This document shows positions 1 through 12,900 of a stretch of DNA of 64,000 nucleotides, piece after piece (the stretch's first letter is position 1; every line of letters starts with the position of its first letter). The stretch lies in contig JANZKI010000041.1 of NCBI GenBank assembly GCA_029224185.1, positions 744,001-808,000 on the forward strand, read 5' to 3'. The translations under genes were made by a program, and so were the position numbers. The notes below the pieces were generated by a model that saw only the letters and a list, made by a program, of their open reading frames with translations, did no database searches and had not been told where the DNA came from. The DNA is from Karalla daura. Taxonomy: Eukaryota; Chordata; Actinopteri; Chaetodontiformes; Leiognathidae.

Positions 1-479
1 CAGTTGGCCCCTGCTATACAGCAAATTGCCTGTATTGTGTTCACCACGCCGATTTCGGCCGTTTCACAGAACTATGAGCGTGAAACTGTAGGAAAATGCA
101 TTTCAGAAGCTCTTTCGACCACATGCATCATGTTGGCCACAACTGCACAGCAAAATGCCTGTCATGTGGGTTCCGACAGCCAAGTTGAGCCTTTTTGTAG
201 AACTGCGAATGCGAAACTGAGAAAATGCATTTGAGAAGCTTTTGCTGCAAGATTCAGCAGTTGGCCCCTACTATACAGCAAATTGCCTGTATGGTGTTCA
301 CCAAGCCGATTTCGGCCGTTTCACAGAACTACGAGCGTGAAACTGTAGGAAAATGCATGTCAGAAGCTCTTTCTACCACATGCATCATGTTGGCCACAAC
401 TGCGCAGCAAAATGCCTGTCATGTGTGTTCCGACAGCCAAGTTGAGCCTTTTTGTAGAACTGCGAACGCGAAACTGAGA

Positions 480-489
480 AAATGCATTT
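480..489. other. Palindrome AAATGCATTT (array A, example of first-half site)
   Basis: This perfect 10-bp dyad opens each half-unit of array A, so it recurs with alternating spacings of 128 and 129 bp. In D-type copies the second-half site is altered to AAATGCATGT. The aligned position in array B carries a different perfect palindrome, AAAGCGCTTT. A binding role is inference only. Confidence 0.85.
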
Positions 490-891
490 GAGAAGCTTTT
501 GCTGCAAGATGCAGCAGTTGGCCCCTGCTACACAGCAAATTGCCTGTATTGTGTTCACTACGCCGATTTCGGCCGTTTCACAGAACTACGAGCGTGAAAC
601 TGTAGGAAAATGCATTTCAGAAGCTCTTTCTACCACATGCATCATGTTGGCCACAACTGCACAGCAAAATGCCTGTCATGTGGGTTCCGACAGCCAAGTT
701 GAGCCTTTTTGTAGAACTGCGAACGCGAAACTGAGAAAATGCATTTGAGAAGCTTTTGCTGCAAGATTCAGCAGTTGGCCCCTGCTATACAGCAAATTGC
801 CTGTATTGTGTTCACCACGCCAATTTCGGCCGTTTCACAGAACTACGAGCGTGAAACTGTAGGAAAATGCATTTCAGAAGCTCTTTCTACC

Positions 892-904
892 ACATGCATC
901 ATGT
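892..904. other. Inverted repeat ACATG-CAT-CATGT (array A second half, example)
   Basis: Perfect 5-bp arms flank a 3-nt spacer just upstream of TTGGCC in the second half of each array A unit. The aligned stretch of the first half (around GATTCAGCAG) lacks it, so the two halves are not interchangeable. With the two AAATGCATTT sites, a typical unit contains three ATGCAT hexamers. Confidence 0.8.
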
Positions 905-3900
905 TGGCCACAACTGCACAGCAAAATGCCTGTCATGTGGGTTCCGACAGCCAAGTTGAGCCTTTTTGTAGAACTGCGAACGCGAAACTGAGAAAATGCA
1001 TTTGAGAAGCTTTTGCTGCAAGATTCAGCAGTTGGCCCCTGCTATACAGCAAATTGCCTGTATTGTGTTCACTACGCCGATTTCGGCCGTTTCACAGAAC
1101 TACGAGCGTGAAACTGTAGGAAAATGCATTTCAGAAGCTCTTTCTACCACATGCATCATGTTGGCCACGACTGCACAGCAAAATGCCTGTCATGTGGGTT
1201 CCGACAGCCAAGTTGAGCCTTTTTGTAGAACTGCGAACGCAAAACTGAGAAAATGCATTTGAGAAGCTTTTGCTGCAAGATTCAGCAGTTGGCCCCTGCT
1301 ATACAGCAAATTGCCTGTATTGTGTTCACCACGCCGATTTCGGCCGTTTCACAGAACTACGAGCGTGAAACTGTAGGAAAATGCATTTCAGAAGCTCTTT
1401 CTACCACATGCATCATGTTGGCCACGACTGCACAACAAAATGCCTGTCATGTGGGTTCCGACAGCCAAGTTGAGCCTTTTTGTAGAACTGCGAACGCGAA
1501 ACTGAGAAAATGCATTTGAGAAGCTTTTGCTGCAAGATTCAGCAGTTGGCCCCTGCTATACAGCAAATTGCCTGTATTGTGTTCACCACGCCAATTTCGG
1601 CCGTTTCACAGAACTACGAGCGTGAAACTGTAGGAAAATGCATTTCAGAAGCTCTTTCTACCACATGCATCATGTTGGCCACAACTGCACAACAAAATGC
1701 CTGTCATGTGGGTTCCGACAGCCAAGTTGAGCCTTTTTGTAGAACTGCGAACGCGAAACTGAGAAAATGCATTTGAGAAGCTTTTGCTGCAAGATTCAGC
1801 AGTTGGCCCCTGCTATACAGCAAATTGCCTGTATTGTGTTCACCACGCCAATTTCGGCCGTTTCACAGAACTACGAGCGTGAAACTGTAGGAAAATGCAT
1901 TTCAGAAGCTCTTTCTACCACATGCATCATGTTGGCCACAACTGCACAGCAAAATGCCTGTCATGTGGGTTCCGACAGCCAAGTTGAGCCTTTTTGTAGA
2001 ACTGCGAACGCGAAACTGAGAAAATGCATTTGAGAAGCTTTTGCTGTAAGATTCAGCAGTTGGCCCCTGCTATACAGCAAATTGCCTGTATTGTGTTCAC
2101 CACGCCAATTTCGGCCGTTTCACAGAACTACAAGCGTGAAACTGTAGGAAAATGCATTTCAGAAGCTCTTTCTACCACATGCATCATGTTGGCCACAACT
2201 GCACAACAAAATGCCTGTCATGTGGGTTCCGACAGCCAAGTTGAGCCTTTTTGTAGAACTGCGAACGCGAAACTGAGAAAATGCATTTGAGAAGCTTTTG
2301 CTGCAAGATTCAGCAGTTGGCCCCTGCTATACAGCAAATTGCCTGTATTGTGTTCACCACGCCAATTTCGGCCGTTTCACAGAACTACGAGCGTGAAACT
2401 GTAGGAAAATGCATTTCAGAAGCTCTTTCTACCACATGCATCATGTTGGCCACAACTGCGCAGCAAAATGCCTGTCATGTGGGTTCCGACAGCCAAGTTG
2501 AGCCTTTTTGTAGAACTGCGAACGCGAAACTGAGAAAATGCATTTGAGAAGCTTTTGCTGCAAGATGCAGCAGTTGGCCCCTGCTATACAGCAAATTGCC
2601 TGTATTGTGTTCACTACGCCGATTTCGGCCGTTTCACAGAACTACGAGCGTGAAACTGTAGGAAAATGCATTTCAGAAGCTCTTTCTACCACATGCATCA
2701 TGTTGGCCACAACTGCACAGCAAAATGCCTGTCATGTGGGTTCCGACAGCCAAGTTGAGCCTTTTTGTAGAACTGCGAACGCGAAACTGAGAAAATGCAT
2801 TTGAGAAGCTTTTGCTGCAAGATTCAGCAGTTGGCCCCTGCTATACAGCAAATTGCCTGTATTGTGTTCACCACGCCAATTTCGGCCGTTTCACAGAACT
2901 ACGAGCGTGAAACTGTAGGAAAATGCATTTCAGAAGCTCTTTCTACCACATGCATCATGTTGGCCACAACTGCACAGCAAAATGCCTGTCATGTGGGTTC
3001 CGACAGCCAAGTTGAGCCTTTTTGTAGAACTGCGAACGCGAAACTGAGAAAATGCATTTGAGAAGCTTTTGCTGCAAGATTCAGCAGTTGGCCCCTGCTA
3101 TACAGCAAATTGCCTGTATTGTGTTCACCACGCCGATTTCGGCCGTTTCACAGAACTACGAGCGTGAAACTGTAGGAAAATGCATTTCAGAAGCTCTTTC
3201 TACCACATGCATCATGTTGGCCACGACTGCACAACAAAATGCCTGTCATGTGGGTTCCGACAGCCAAGTTGAGCCTTTTTGTAGAACTGCGAACGCGAAA
3301 CTGAGAAAATGCATTTGAGAAGCTTTTGCTGCAAGATTCAGCAGTTGGCCCCTGCTATACAGCAAATTGCCTGTATTGTGTTCACCACGCCAATTTCGGC
3401 CGTTTCACAGAACTACGAGCGTGAAACTGTAGGAAAATGCATTTCAGAAGCTCTTTCTACCACATGCATCATGTTGGCCACAACTGCACAGCAAAATGCC
3501 TGTCATGTGGGTTCCGACAGCCAAGTTGAGCCTTTTTGTAGAACTGCGAACGCGAAACTGAGAAAATGCATTTGAGAAGCTTTTGCTGCAAGATTCAGCA
3601 GTTGGCCCCTGCTATACAGCAAATTGCCTGTATTGTGTTCACCACGCCAATTTCGGCCGTTTCACAGAACTACAAGCGTGAAACTGTAGGAAAATGCATT
3701 TCAGAAGCTCTTTCTACCACATGCATCATGTTGGCCACAACTGCGCAGCAAAATGCCTGTCATGTGGGTTCCGACAGCCAAGTTGAGCCTTTTTGTAGAA
3801 CTGCGAACGCGAAACTGAGAAAATGCATTTGAGAAGCTTTTGCTGCAAGATGCAGCAGTTGGCCCCTGCTACACAGCAAATTGCCTGTATTGTGTTCACC

Positions 3901-6900
3901 ACGCCAATTTCGGCCGTTTCACAGAACTACGAGCGTGAAACTGTAGGAAAATGCATTTCAGAAGCTCTTTCTACCACATGCATCATGTTGGCCACAACTG
4001 CACAGCAAAATGCCTGTCATGTGGGTTCCGACAGCCAAGTTGAGCCTTTTTGTAGAACTGCGAACGCAAAACTGAGAAAATGCATTTGAGAAGCTTTTGC
4101 TGCAAGATTCAGCAGTTGGCCCCTGCTATACAGCAAATTGCCTGTATTGTGTTCACCACGCCAATTTCGGCCGTTTCACAGAACTACAAGCGTGAAACTG
4201 TAGGAAAATGCATTTCAGAAGCTCTTTCTACCACATGCATCATGTTGGCCACAACTGCACAACAAAATGCCTGTCATGTGGGTTCCGACAGCCAAGTTGA
4301 GCCTTTTTGTAGAACTGCGAACGCGAAACTGAGAAAATGCATTTGAGAAGCTTTTGCTGCAAGATTCAGCAGTTGGCCCCTGCTATACAGCAAATTGCCT
4401 GTATTGTGTTCACCACGCCAATTTCGGCCGTTTCACAGAACTACGAGCGTGAAACTGTAGGAAAATGCATTTCAGAAGCTCTTTCTACCACATGCATCAT
4501 GTTGGCCACAACTGCGCAGCAAAATGCCTGTCATGTGGGTTCCGACAGCCAAGTTGAGCCTTTTTGTAGAACTGCGAACGCGAAACTGAGAAAATGCATT
4601 TGAGAAGCTTTTGCTGCAAGATTCAGCAGTTGGCCCCTGCTATACAGCAAATTGCCTGTATTGTGTTCACTACGCCGATTTCGGCCGTTTCACAGAACTA
4701 CGAGCGTGAAACTGTAGGAAAATGCATTTCAGAAGCTCTTTCTACCACATGCATCATGTTGGCCACAACTGCACAGCAAAATGCCTGTCATGTGGGTTCC
4801 GACAGCCAAGTTGAGCCTTTTTGTAGAACTGCGAACGCGAAACTGAGAAAATGCATTTGAGAAGCTTTTGCTGCAAGATGCAGCAGTTGGCCCCTGCTAT
4901 ACAGCAAATTGCCTGTATTGTGTTCACCACGCCAATTTCGGCCGTTTCACAGAACTACGAGCGTGAAACTGTAGGAAAATGCATTTCAGAAGCTCTTTCT
5001 ACCACATGCATCATGTTGGCCACAACTGCACAGCAAAATGCCTGTCATGTGGGTTCCGACAGCCAAGTTGAGCCTTTTTGTAGAACTGCGAACGCGAAAC
5101 TGAGAAAATGCATTTGAGAAGCTTTTGCTGCAAGATTCAGCAGTTGGCCCCTGCTATACAGCAAATTGCCTGTATTGTGTTCACCACGCCGATTTCGGCC
5201 GTTTCACAGAACTACGAGCGTGAAACTGTAGGAAAATGCATTTCAGAAGCTCTTTCTACCACATGCATCATGTTGGCCACGACTGCACAACAAAATGCCT
5301 GTCATGTGGGTTCCGACAGCCAAGTTGAGCCTTTTTGTAGAACTGCGAACGCGAAACTGAGAAAATGCATTTGAGAAGCTTTTGCTGCAAGATTCAGCAG
5401 TTGGCCCCTGCTATACAGCAAATTGCCTGTATTGTGTTCACCACGCCAATTTCGGCCGTTTCACAGAACTACGAGCGTGAAACTGTAGGAAAATGCATTT
5501 CAGAAGCTCTTTCTACCACATGCATCATGTTGGCCACAACTGCACAGCAAAATGCCTGTCATGTGGGTTCCGACAGCCAAGTTGAGCCTTTTTGTAGAAC
5601 TGCGAACGCGAAACTGAGAAAATGCATTTGAGAAGCTTTTGCTGCAAGATTCAGCAGTTGGCCCCTGCTATACAGCAAATTGCCTGTATTGTGTTCACCA
5701 CGCCAATTTCGGCCGTTTCACAGAACTACAAGCGTGAAACTGTAGGAAAATGCATTTCAGAAGCTCTTTCTACCACATGCATCATGTTGGCCACAACTGC
5801 GCAGCAAAATGCCTGTCATGTGGGTTCCGACAGCCAAGTTGAGCCTTTTTGTAGAACTGCGAACGCGAAACTGAGAAAATGCATTTGAGAAGCTTTTGCT
5901 GCAAGATGCAGCAGTTGGCCCCTGCTACACAGCAAATTGCCTGTATTGTGTTCACTACGCCGATTTCGGCCGTTTCACAGAACTACGAGCGTGAAACTGT
6001 AGGAAAATGCATTTCAGAAGCTCTTTCTACCACATGCATCATGTTGGCCACAACTGCACAGCAAAATGCCTGTCATGTGGGTTCCGACAGCCAAGTTGAG
6101 CCTTTTTGTAGAACTGCGAACGCGAAACTGAGAAAATGCATTTGAGAAGCTTTTGCTGCAAGATTCAGCAGTTGGCCCCTGCTATACAGCAAATTGCCTG
6201 TATTGTGTTCACCACGCCAATTTCGGCCGTTTCACAGAACTACGAGCGTGAAACTGTAGGAAAATGCATTTCAGAAGCTCTTTCTACCACATGCATCATG
6301 TTGGCCACAACTGCACAGCAAAATGCCTGTCATGTGGGTTCCGACAGCCAAGTTGAGCCTTTTTGTAGAACTGCGAACGCAAAACTGAGAAAATGCATTT
6401 GAGAAGCTTTTGCTGCAAGATTCAGCAGTTGGCCCCTGCTATACAGCAAATTGCCTGTATTGTGTTCACTACGCCGATTTCGGCCGTTTCACAGAACTAC
6501 GAGCGTGAAACTGTAGGAAAATGCATTTCAGAAGCTCTTTCTACCACATGCATCATGTTGGCCACAACTGCACAGCAAAATGCCTGTCATGTGGGTTCCG
6601 ACAGCCAAGTTGAGCCTTTTTGTAGAACTGCGAACGCAAAACTGAGAAAATGCATTTGAGAAGCTTTTGCTGCAAGATTCAGCAGTTGGCCCCTGCTATA
6701 CAGCAAATTGCCTGTATTGTGTTCACCACGCCGATTTCGGCCGTTTCACAGAACTACGAGCGTGAAACTGTAGGAAAATGCATTTCAGAAGCTCTTTCTA
6801 CCACATGCATCATGTTGGCCACAACTGCACAGCAAAATGCCTGTCATGTGGGTTCCGACAGCCAAGTTGAGCCTTTTTGTAGAACTGCGAACGCGAAACT

Positions 6901-9900
6901 GAGAAAATGCATTTGAGAAGCTTTTGCTGCAAGATTCAGCAGTTGGCCCCTGCTATACAGCAAATTGCCTGTATTGTGTTCACCACGCCAATTTCGGCCG
7001 TTTCACAGAACTACAAGCGTGAAACTGTAGGAAAATGCATTTCAGAAGCTCTTTCTACCACATGCATCATGTTGGCCACAACTGCGCAGCAAAATGCCTG
7101 TCATGTGGGTTCCGACAGCCAAGTTGAGCCTTTTTGTAGAACTGCGAACGCGAAACTGAGAAAATGCATTTGAGAAGCTTTTGCTGCAAGATGCAGCAGT
7201 TGGCCCCTGCTATACAGCAAATTGCCTGTATTGTGTTCACTACGCCGATTTCGGCCGTTTCACAGAACTACGAGCGTGAAACTGTAGGAAAATGCATTTC
7301 AGAAGCTCTTTCTACCACATGCATCATGTTGGCCACAACTGCACAGCAAAATGCCTGTCATGTGGGTTCCGACAGCCAAGTTGAGCCTTTTTGTAGAACT
7401 GCGAACGCAAAACTGAGAAAATGCATTTGAGAAGCTTTTGCTGCAAGATTCAGCAGTTGGCCCCTGCTATACAGCAAATTGCCTGTATTGTGTTCACCAC
7501 GCCAATTTCGGCCGTTTCACAGAACTACGAGCGTGAAACTGTAGGAAAATGCATTTCAGAAGCTCTTTCTACCACATGCATCATGTTGGCCACAACTGCA
7601 CAGCAAAATGCCTGTCATGTGGGTTCCGACAGCCAAGTTGAGCCTTTTTGTAGAACTGCGAACGCAAAACTGAGAAAATGCATTTGAGAAGCTTTTGCTG
7701 CAAGATTCAGCAGTTGGCCCCTGCTATACAGCAAATTGCCTGTATTGTGTTCACCACGCCAATTTCGGCCGTTTCACAGAACTACGAGCGTGAAACTGTA
7801 GGAAAATGCATTTCAGAAGCTCTTTCTACCACATGCATCATGTTGGCCACAACTGCACAGCAAAATGCCTGTCATGTGGGTTCCGACAGCCAAGTTGAGC
7901 CTTTTTGTAGAACTGCGAACGCAAAACTGAGAAAATGCATTTGAGAAGCTTTTGCTGCAAGATTCAGCAGTTGGCCCCTGCTATACAGCAAATTGCCTGT
8001 ATTGTGTTCACTACGCCGATTTCGGCCGTTTCACAGAACTACGAGCGTGAAACTGTAGGAAAATGCATTTCAGAAGCTCTTTCTACCACATGCATCATGT
8101 TGGCCACAACTGCACAGCAAAATGCCTGTCATGTGGGTTCCGACAGCCAAGTTGAGCCTTTTTGTAGAACTGCGAACGCAAAACTGAGAAAATGCATTTG
8201 AGAAGCTTTTGCTGCAAGATTCAGCAGTTGGCCCCTGCTATACAGCAAATTGCCTGTATTGTGTTCACCACGCCGATTTCGGCCGTTTCACAGAACTACG
8301 AGCGTGAAACTGTAGGAAAATGCATTTCAGAAGCTCTTTCTACCACATGCATCATGTTGGCCACAACTGCACAGCAAAATGCCTGTCATGTGGGTTCCGA
8401 CAGCCAAGTTGAGCCTTTTTGTAGAACTGCGAACGCGAAACTGAGAAAATGCATTTGAGAAGCTTTTGCTGCAAGATTCAGCAGTTGGCCCCTGCTATAC
8501 AGCAAATTGCCTGTATTGTGTTCACCACGCCAATTTCGGCCGTTTCACAGAACTACAAGCGTGAAACTGTAGGAAAATGCATTTCAGAAGCTCTTTCTAC
8601 CACATGCATCATGTTGGCCACAACTGCGCAGCAAAATGCCTGTCATGTGGGTTCCGACAGCCAAGTTGAGCCTTTTTGTAGAACTGCGAACGCGAAACTG
8701 AGAAAATGCATTTGAGAAGCTTTTGCTGCAAGATGCAGCAGTTGGCCCCTGCTATACAGCAAATTGCCTGTATTGTGTTCACTACGCCGATTTCGGCCGT
8801 TTCACAGAACTACGAGCGTGAAACTGTAGGAAAATGCATTTCAGAAGCTCTTTCTACCACATGCATCATGTTGGCCACAACTGCACAGCAAAATGCCTGT
8901 CATGTGGGTTCCGACAGCCAAGTTGAGCCTTTTTGTAGAACTGCGAACGCAAAACTGAGAAAATGCATTTGAGAAGCTTTTGCTGCAAGATTCAGCAGTT
9001 GGCCCCTGCTATACAGCAAATTGCCTGTATTGTGTTCACCACGCCAATTTCGGCCGTTTCACAGAACTACGAGCGTGAAACTGTAGGAAAATGCATTTCA
9101 GAAGCTCTTTCTACCACATGCATCATGTTGGCCACAACTGCACAGCAAAATGCCTGTCATGTGGGTTCCGACAGCCAAGTTGAGCCTTTTTGTAGAACTG
9201 CGAACGCGAAACTGAGAAAATGCATTTGAGAAGCTTTTGCTGCAAGATGCAGCAGTTGGCCCCTGCTATACAGCAAATTGCCTGTATTGTGTTCACTACG
9301 CCGATTTCGGCCGTTTCACAGAACTACGAGCGTGAAACTGTAGGAAAATGCATTTCAGAAGCTCTTTCTACCACATGCATCATGTTGGCCACAACTGCAC
9401 AGCAAAATGCCTGTCATGTGGGTTCCGACAGCCAAGTTGAGCCTTTTTGTAGAACTGCGAACGCAAAACTGAGAAAATGCATTTGAGAAGCTTTTGCTGC
9501 AAGATTCAGCAGTTGGCCCCTGCTATACAGCAAATTGCCTGTATTGTGTTCACCACGCCGATTTCGGCCTTTTCACAGAACTACGAGCGTGAAACTGTAG
9601 GAAAATGCATTTCAGAAGCTCTTTCTACCACATGCATCATGTTGGCCACGACTGCACAACAAAATGCCTGTCATGTGGGTTCCGACAGCCAAGTTGAGCC
9701 TTTTTGTAGAACTGCGAACGCGAAACTGAGAAAATGCATTTGAGAAGCTTTTGCTGCAAGATTCAGCAGTTGGCCCCTGCTATACAGCAAATTGCCTGTA
9801 TTGTGTTCACCACGCCAATTTCGGCCGTTTCACAGAACTACGAGCGTGAAACTGTAGGAAAATGCATTTCAGAAGCTCTTTCTACCACATGCATCATGTT

Positions 9901-12900
9901 GGCCACAACTGCACAGCAAAATGCCTGTCATGTGGGTTCCGACAGCCAAGTTGAGCCTTTTTGTAGAACTGCGAACGCGAAACTGAGAAAATGCATTTGA
10001 GAAGCTTTTGCTGCAAGATGCAGCAGTTGGCCCCTGCTATACAGCAAATTGCCTGTATTGTGTTCACTACGCCGATTTCGGCCGTTTCACAGAACTACGA
10101 GCGTGAAACTGTAGGAAAATGCATTTCAGAAGCTCTTTCTACCACATGCATCATGTTGGCCACAACTGCACAGCAAAATGCCTGTCATGTGGGTTCCGAC
10201 AGCCAAGTTGAGCCTTTTTGTAGAACTGCGAACGCGAAACTGAGAAAATGCATTTGAGAAGCTTTTGCTGCAAGATTCAGCAGTTGGCCCCTGCTATACA
10301 GCAAATTGCCTGTATTGTGTTCACCACGCCAATTTCGGCCGTTTCACAGAACTACGAGCGTGAAACTGTAGGAAAATGCATTTCAGAAGCTCTTTCTACC
10401 ACATGCATCATGTTGGCCACAACTGCACAGCAAAATGCCTGTCATGTGGGTTCCGACAGCCAAGTTGAGCCTTTTTGTAGAACTGCGAACGCGAAACTGA
10501 GAAAATGCATTTGAGAAGCTTTTGCTGCAAGATTCAGCAGTTGGCCCCTGCTATACAGCAAATTGCCTGTATTGTGTTCACCACGCCAATTTCGGCCGTT
10601 TCACAGAACTACGAGCGTGAAACTGTAGGAAAATGCATTTCAGAAGCTCTTTCTACCACATGCATCATGTTGGCCACAACTGCACAGCAAAATGCCTGTC
10701 ATGTGGGTTCCGACAGCCAAGTTGAGCCTTTTTGTAGAACTGCGAACGCGAAACTGAGAAAATGCATTTGAGAAGCTTTTGCTGCAAGATTCAGCAGTTG
10801 GCCCCTGCTATACAGCAAATTGCCTGTATTGTGTTCACCACGCCAATTTCGGCCGTTTCACAGAACTACGAGCGTGAAACTGTAGGAAAATGCATTTCAG
10901 AAGCTCTTTCTACCACATGCATCATGTTGGCCACAACTGCACAGCAAAATGCCTGTCATGTGGGTTCCGACAGCCAAGTTGAGCCTTTTTGTAGAACTGC
11001 GAACGCGAAACTGAGAAAATGCATTTGAGAAGCTTTTGCTGCAAGATTCAGCAGTTGGCCCCTGCTATATAGCAAATTGCCTGTATTGTGTTCACTACGC
11101 CGATTTCGGCCGTTTCACAGAACTACGAGCGTGAAACTGTAGGAAAATGCATTTCAGAAGCTCTTTCTACCACATGCATCATGTTGGCCACAACTGCACA
11201 GCAAAATGCCTGTCATGTGGGTTCCGACAGCCAAGTTGAGCCTTTTTGTAGAACTGCGAACGCAAAACTGAGAAAATGCATTTGAGAAGCTTTTGCTGCA
11301 AGATTCAGCAGTTGGCCCCTGCTATACAGCAAATTGCCTGTATTGTGTTCACCACGCCGATTTCGGCCGTTTCACAGAACTACGAGCGTGAAACTGTAGG
11401 AAAATGCATTTCAGAAGCTCTTTCTACCACATGCATCATGTTGGCCACAACTGCACAGCAAAATGCCTGTCATGTGGGTTCCGACAGCCAAGTTGAGCCT
11501 TTTTGTAGAACTGCGAACGCAAAACTGAGAAAATGCATTTGAGAAGCTTTTGCTGCAAGATTCAGCAGTTGGCCCCTGCTATACAGCAAATTGCCTGTAT
11601 TGTGTTCACTACGCCGATTTCGGCCGTTTCACAGAACTACGAGCGTGAAACTGTAGGAAAATGCATTTCAGAAGCTCTTTCTACCACATGCATCATGTTG
11701 GCCACAACTGCGCGGCAAAATGCCTGTCATGTGGGTTCCGACAGCCAAGTTGAGCCTTTTTGTAGAACTGCGAACGCGAAACTGAGAAAATGCATTTGAG
11801 AAGCTTTTGCTGCAAGATTCAGCAGTTGGCCCCTGCTATACAGCAAATTGCCTGTATTGTGTTCACCACGCCGATTTCGGCCGTTTCACAGAACTATGAG
11901 CGTGAAACTGTAGGAAAATGCATTTCAGAAGCTCTTTCGACCACATGCATCATGTTGGCCACAACTGCACAGCAAAATGCCTGTCATGTGGGTTCCGACA
12001 GCCAAGTTGAGCCTTTTTGTAGAACTGCGAACGCGAAACTGAGAAAATGCATTTGAGAAGCTTTTGCTGCAAGATTCAGCAGTTGGCCCCTACTATACAG
12101 CAAATTGCCTGTATGGTGTTCACCAAGCCGATTTCGGCCGTTTCACAGAACTACGAGCGTGAAACTGTAGGAAAATGCATGTCAGAAGCTCTTTCTACCA
12201 CATGCATCATGTTGGCCACAACTGCGCAGCAAAATGCCTGTCATGTGTGTTCCGACAGCCAAGTTGAGCCTTTTTGTAGAACTGCGAACGCGAAACTGAG
12301 AAAATGCATTTGAGAAGCTTTTGCTGCAAGATGCAGCAGTTGGCCCCTGCTACACAGCAAATTGCCTGTATTGTGTTCACTACGCCGATTTCGGCCGTTT
12401 CACAGAACTACGAGCGTGAAACTGTAGGAAAATGCATTTCAGAAGCTCTTTCTACCACATGCATCATGTTGGCCACAACTGCACAGCAAAATGCCTGTCA
12501 TGTGGGTTCCGACAGCCAAGTTGAGCCTTTTTGTAGAACTGCGAACGCGAAACTGAGAAAATGCATTTGAGAAGCTTTTGCTGCAAGATTCAGCAGTTGG
12601 CCCCTGCTATACAGCAAATTGCCTGTATTGTGTTCACCACGCCAATTTCGGCCGTTTCACAGAACTACGAGCGTGAAACTGTAGGAAAATGCATTTCAGA
12701 AGCTCTTTCTACCACATGCATCATGTTGGCCACAACTGCACAATAAAATGCCTGTCATGTGGGTTCCGACAGCCAAGTTGAGCCTTTTTGTAGAACTGCG
12801 AACGCGAAACTGAGAAAATGCATTTGAGAAGCTTTTGCTGCAAGATTCAGCAGTTGGCCCCTGCTATACAGCAAATTGCCTGTATTGTGTTCACCACGCC

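Larger units (their letters stand above)
225..12046. repeat. Array A higher-order unit 1 (46 copies, 11,822 bp)
   Basis: This unit is delimited by a two-copy marker: a copy with AACTATGAGC and CTCTTTCGACC, followed by the divergent D copy (CCTACTATAC, CACCAAGCC, GCATGTCAG, CATGTGTGTT). The pair occurs at the window start (D copy at 225), at 11,790/12,047 and at 25,411/25,668. The copies after the D copy at 225 follow the same order of variants as those after the D copy at 12,047. For example, the rare TGCTGTAAG copy at 2,024 recurs at 13,846, exactly 11,822 bp later. Agreement holds, with small differences, to about 7,700 (matching about 19,500), after which the register shifts. The phase is set here at the ATG inside the palindrome; the biological boundary is arbitrary within a tandem array. 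Confidence 0.85.

Noticed and set aside
12741..12750. CAATAAA in one array A copy as a polyadenylation signal
   Set aside because: It is a single G-to-T-type variant in one of about 104 copies, with no transcript context; the matching copy at 739 lacks it.
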